A stretch of 64,000 nt of DNA, from NCBI GenBank assembly GCA_029207755.1, contig JARCOQ010000002.1, positions 44,037,744 to 44,101,743 on the forward strand, written 5' to 3'. Made by a program: the position numbers and the translations under genes. Every line of letters starts with the position of its first letter. The stretch's first letter is position 1. The notes under the pieces are model-generated. The model saw only the letters and a program-made list of their open reading frames with translations. It ran no database searches and was not told the DNA's origin. Positions 52,501 through 58,500 of the stretch are shown piece after piece. This DNA is from Chamaea fasciata (taxonomy: Eukaryota > Chordata > Aves > Passeriformes > Sylviidae).

Positions 52501-55500
52501 AAGGTTTTTGCAACACTGCAGGAGAGATTAACAATGCAAGTTAGTAATACCACACTGTAATAAGCAGAAAATGCACGTGACCCTGGGCATCATATTAAAA
52601 GCCAGATCTGAATGTCTATTGTGCAGCAATGCCATTAACTTCATACCAGTAAGAGTACACCTCTGAACCTAGTTTGACTCACTCCGTAGCAATTTCACTA
52701 GTTCTGTCACAAGTACATACCCAAACAATAAGCCCATCTAACAAAATAAAATCCTTCTCTTGTTGAGACAGAGGATTGCCTCTGAGAATAGCTTGGCACT
52801 CACCCCAGTTAGCTTTATTACCAGGAATAAACTTTATGAAAGATCGCTATACATAAAATAGACTCTCAGCTGCTCAAACAGAAGATCAATGGGACTTGTG
52901 ATAAGAGATTAACTTGGCAATCAGACACCCAGCAGTAACATCGTTTTAGTGGTTTTCTTTTTAAATGACTTTAAAAAACACAGACACTACAGAAAGACCG
53001 TGTGTCATTTTAACAGTAAACAACATTAATGTATCATTCATAAAACTCAGACACAAAAGGTAAATACAACTTATTCCTCCAAATGGAATGTCCCCTATAA
53101 AAGAAGATAAAGCCGTAATGTTTGAAGGGATTTCACACTTGTGCCTGGGCTGTCCATGGAATAAATGAAGTGCTTCATTTGAGGGTAGTTAGGTTACAAA
53201 GCATCTGAAAGGAAGAAGAGTTCAAATACAGCCTAGGAAAAAATGGACATGTGGTACACCAGCTCTGCAGCAATAAAGCAAACAGACAAAGCAGAATGAA
53301 CTCCAATACCAAAATTGTTTCCTTGTTTTGAATTCAGAGCAGAGATACAGTCAGATTGTCAGAGGTTTGATTAAAGAATTCATTTTACTACAAAACCTAA
53401 ACTATCATGCAGTGCCTTCTGCAAGTATCATTTATACCTACAGAAAAAGCAGTAAGCATATTTAAAAGAATGAAGGTCTTGCCTGAATAGAGTAAAAATC
53501 ATAACATCTACCCTATTACATTAGATCACTGCCAGCCTGAATATTTATTTAGAGGACTTTTTGCTTCCACATGTATAATGTAAACTCTGTTACTGGAACC
53601 AAAGGGAAGCCACGTGAAGATTTAATAGTATCCCTAAACTATCTAAATTTAACTTGCACAAGAGCAGAAAAAAATCAAAGAGTAAATGTATCAGAAACAG
53701 AATTTGCTGTGTTGCTCCTAGGTGATAGAATTCTGTAATGAGAATGTATCAAAAGCAGTTCTACTAAATAAGTTGTTTAAAGCAAGGCTTTCTTTATAAA
53801 GGCAATAATAGACTTCTTCTCTAATTTCCTTGAATAAGCACAGCTGTTTTTGCTAACATTTTCAGAGTATCTAAATCTCCAGAACATAAGCTGCAACTCC
53901 AGATTGAAAGGTTAACAGGATGACCAGAGGGTCAAAAGAAACATCTTTATGTACACAGAATAACTGGGGCCACTCCAACTTTTCAACTTCAGAGTATTGC
54001 AAGGTGGGTGGAGGACCCAGTGGCTGAAGTAGTGATTCCCAACCAAAGAAAACCAGAACATATTCTGAAAAAATGTAAGCAAGCACCAGGAAGGACCCAC
54101 TGATTTTTGTCTGTTCCTTCCAAAATGAGCCAACTGGTGGAAAAAAGCTATAGAGCAGGGATAGAATGATAGGAATAGGACCCACAGCTGCAGTTCTGTG
54201 CTGTCAGCAGTAAGGGACTGGCTGGGCAGCACACTCCTTTCCTCTCATTCCCTTTCTGCCACTGTGCAAAGACATGAGCAGTACCAGGTTAACACATCAG
54301 AGCTACAGCAGCACAACAGGTGACACCTTGCTTCCCTTCCTTCGGGGGAACCAGCCAAACCAAGGAAAACCCTTAGGGGTGAGCTGTGAAAGAGAAAATC
54401 ACTTCCCTTGTGAGTCACCATGGGCCAGAGGAAGATGATCTTGTGGCATGTGAAGCATGCAGGCTTTGGACAAAGAGAGAAGGGAAGTAGCAGCCTCTCT
54501 TAATAATGGGAGAGGTCCAGGCAGAGTTTGCTGGAGCACAGGGTATAATACATGCTTTTCTTTATTTCTCTGGAGACAGGCAAAGCTGTGAAGAAGAAAT
54601 CAGGAGGAAAAAGAAGTAATGACATAAAAGAGGTTGAAAGCCTGAAAACCATTTTATAAAGGTAACATATCCTTCTCCAGGTTCTGTCTGAATGCCACCA
54701 GTTGGATCTTCACTCCTACCACAGCTGCATGAACAAATACAGGACTTTCAAATAACTCAAAATAATGAATAGTTAGACTAGCCATACAGCTCACCATCAG
54801 CATCACGCAGCTTTAAATATACACCATCCCAACAAGTGCTCTTTGGTGGGTAGGTGTCCTCCCTCCCCACACTTTTCCCAGTACTCATTCCTGGTCTTTC
54901 TTGCCTGCCATCCTGCCAGCTATGTCAAATGAGCTGCATTACACGGCTGTGCTCCACAGCAGATCTGCCCAAAGGAAAAAGTGAGAGGTTGTGAGAGAGA
55001 AAGGGCTGTTTCTAAGCAGACTAACACAAAGATCCAGGATATGACTGAACACATTTATTCTGAAGGGCGGTACCTTTGAGAGGAAGAAAGACTAAACACC
55101 AAGCAGCTAAGGTCAACAAATGTCTTAAAGAGGCTTTTCCCCTCAAGCCTGTTTATTTGTGTGACACCACTGTAATAAAAAAAAAAAAAAAAAAAAAAAA
55201 CAACAAAAACATGGTGTAACACATGGAAAGGCATAATTTCTTCTTTCCCAGTGAGTCTGTGAGGTCACAGGTGAGGGACTCCACAGATGCAAATCTCATG
55301 AGAAGACAAGACTGAGGAAAGAAAGGGTTTGGCATGCCATACATAAAACAGGGGATGCACATCTCACCATTTGGAACACATCTCCTCACTTCCCAGCCCT
55401 TTCTTTGAAACTATGGCTCTAGTGTAAGTGTAACTGGGGAGTTATCAACTTCTAATAGTTATTAAACAACTAAGCTGGAGATTTGCTTTACTGCATCTCT

Positions 55501-58500
55501 GGCAAAGCCAGCTCCCTTTCAACAGAAAAATCTGAAAACTGCAAAAAAATCCTGATTAATTCAACTACTAAAAAACCACTTACATTTTAAAGTTCTCTTA
55601 CCATTTCTATCACTGAGTTTTAATCTCACATATGGAGTAGTTTCTGGATTCCTAAAATTCCCAAACCAATCTTCAACACTAACTTAGGCCTTTATAGAGA
55701 ACTTATCAGCTTAAATATCCTGGTTCACCCTCTGTTTTTTATACTCAACATGTCTCAAGGGCAATGAGGTACACAGAACAAGGTAACAACTTTATGAGAC
55801 CAGAAGACACAACTTGGGGCAGATAATGCATATGTTTTAGTCAAAATGTGAAAGTCAGGAGAGCCTCTCCAACTCCTTCCCTACCACATGAAACAGTAAC
55901 AGCTAGACAGGTTTCCAGAAGTAAAATTCCCTTTAAAGAACAGAAACAAAAACTGTAAATGTTAAATAAATATAACTAGTTATCCAGGCAGCCATTATAA
56001 TGAATAGATTAACCTCAATGAAGATGAATGCCTAGAGTTTTGCTTATTAATATTTCCCACTGCTCACATGAAATCCATTCACAGCACATCCCTCAGAAGC
56101 TTTAGGTAATCTGAAGCAGCTGGATCTTCCCTCTAGCTCAACTAGGAACATTGGGAACCAGAAAAACAGATTTACAAATTTTCCAAAAGAAGGAACTGCT
56201 AGGATTCCAGAGCTTTTCCAGTGAGTCTTGAAAAAAAAAATGTAGGCTTCAGATATGGAGCTTTATATTAAAAATACATTCTACTATATGCACTGCAGGT
56301 TTTAAAAAACAGCTTCTATTGCTTCCCAGTCCCATGTCAAGTCTATAGCAGCTGGACCCCTCTGCATCTGCCTACACATATACTAGAAGAAATCAATGTG
56401 TGATCCCTATCTTGGTCTGGCTTTAAACAAAATCTATCTGATTGTGTTCACATGGAGATCAGATCCTCCTCCTGGGAGTCAGTCACTTAGCTGCCAGGAT
56501 TCCTGTCCTTCTGGCAGGGATGAAGGACAAATGAAATCCTTCAGCTGTGCAAAAGCAGAATATTTTAACACAAGAAAACGCCAAGAAATTGAAGGCATTT
56601 ATAGTTGAGAAAAACTTGGCCCACACAATTCTCCAAAATCTTGAAACTGGTGATAGAAAACATGTATTTAGAATTTTAAGATTGGCTCATGATACTGTGT
56701 CTGCTGCCAGAAGCTCTGTCCCCCAGAGAGATGAAGATTTTGAAAAGAGATCCTGAAATTGCTCAGAGGAAGATTACAGATTCTCCTTCACAAGTAGAGG
56801 GATGGCTTGTATCGATAATACAGGAGGAGCCAGGAAAAGCAAAACCAAGAGCTAATCTTCATCCTCCTAGAGGATTACTACCTAAACTCAGTTATAAATA
56901 AATAGGCAGCCCGACTAAAAGTTCGCTTTTCCTTCTCAGACAAGGTTTCTTCTGCGTTTCATAAAACACCAAATGGCAGAGAACCAGTAGCAGAAGCCAA
57001 TACGCCAGTTCTAAACCTGGCTCTAACCACGCATCCTTCCCATCCCTGAAGTATTAACTCTCCTTAGTGTCCCGTTATTTCCTTAACACGTACACTGTGT
57101 TCCACTATTAAAAGATTACTCAATACTAAAGCCATTTTATTACTCTCGTTGCAATTCCTCTCATCTTCCTTCCAACCTCCTTATTTTTTCATTCTCAACA
57201 GTTCATCCATCAGTGTTGCTCACATGTCAATTTCCCACTACATACCTTCAAGTCCTAGACGCCTCTGAAGATCTTTTTAACTAGTACTCGAAAAATTGAG
57301 GCACTAAGCACATGAAATCCTGCAAAAGGGCACACACAACAGACACTACCAACTACATTCACTGCCCTCCTTATTACCCCAACTTTCAAGACTTGATCCG
57401 GACAAGATATTACTCAAAAGTCCCAAAGATTTCGTAGAGCAGGACTGTCTGATGATCACAAAGTTAGTACAGACATCTGACAGAAACTGGGTGGAGGGTT
57501 CCAGGGAATGGAAAAGGTTAAGCACCTACGTGATTCTTGTAAGGTAAAGATCTATCAAGAAGCTTCACAGCCAACAGGGAGAGAAAAGTAAGCAAGAAGC
57601 AGACAAGAGAACGCTTTGCTTATTTAAAATGGACTTTCTCTCAATTACAAACTGCTGTAGAAAGCCAATCCCTCAGAATACTCTGAGTTGGAAGAGACCC
57701 ACAAGGATCATGTCCAACTCTTAAGCGAATGGCCCATATGGGGATCCAACCCACAACCTTGGTGTTATTAGTACCATGCTCTAACCAATTATCAGCAGCT
57801 AAGAGCTGCAGATAGCTCTTGTTTGAGAGCTTTAAACATTTTTAAATATGAAGTGATCTGCTGCTGACTTCATGTATAAAGAACCTCAGGCAGGACAACA
57901 CAAATGGGTGGGCAGAAGGTCAGAACAGAAAGCTGAGGAAGATACAGAAAGGACAAAGAGACTGGAAAAAGAATTAGAAGTCACGAAGGTATGATAGACT
58001 TCTGCAACTGGAGCTTACAAGGAGGCAAGAGTGTGTATCACACCATGGGAAAGATGGTCAAAAAAGTGGAATGATTCCACCCACAGGGAAGCACAGAGGA
58101 CTGGAAAACACCTGCTGATCTCTTTCAATACCTACATCCTAGCCTCTCCCCTGATTTGAATGGAGGCCTGTATTTACAACTAACTAATTTAAATGAATCT
58201 CCAGAAACACCTGTGACAGTGCATGGCACTGTCCTGAGAGCAAATCTTGGATCTTGAAAGCACCACTCCCTTCAGGATGTGGGCTTCACAAAATACCCTG
58301 GAGCACCCTTAGCTGAGACTCCCCAAGTTGCAGCAAGGCAAGTGCACCACTGGGGTCCCACAGGCATGGCTGAATGCTACAGGGACAGTAGTGAAGAAAT
58401 AAAACCAACCAGCTATATTTGAAAAGAGAACTAAAATAATAAATAATTCATTGTATGAATTATTTCACGCAACTTTTCAAAGTTGTTACATATTTATATA

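Noticed and set aside
52290..52553. Minus-strand ORF rich in Gln, Lys, Asn and Pro
   Set aside because: It is the translation of the A/C complement of the G/T low-complexity tract.
55177..55200. Poly-A tail of a processed pseudogene
   Set aside because: No coding or known transcript sequence is recognisable upstream, and no target-site duplication was found.
56396..56901. Three overlapping plus-strand ORFs of about 70 codons each, possibly a frameshifted gene remnant
   Set aside because: Reading across the frames gives no recognisable protein. No retrocopy tail or repeat boundary is visible.
57730..57803. A functional tRNA-Ile gene
   Set aside because: The D-arm is eroded, the T-arm lacks the canonical TTCGA, and the sequence runs directly into a CR1-type tail, so it is a SINE head.
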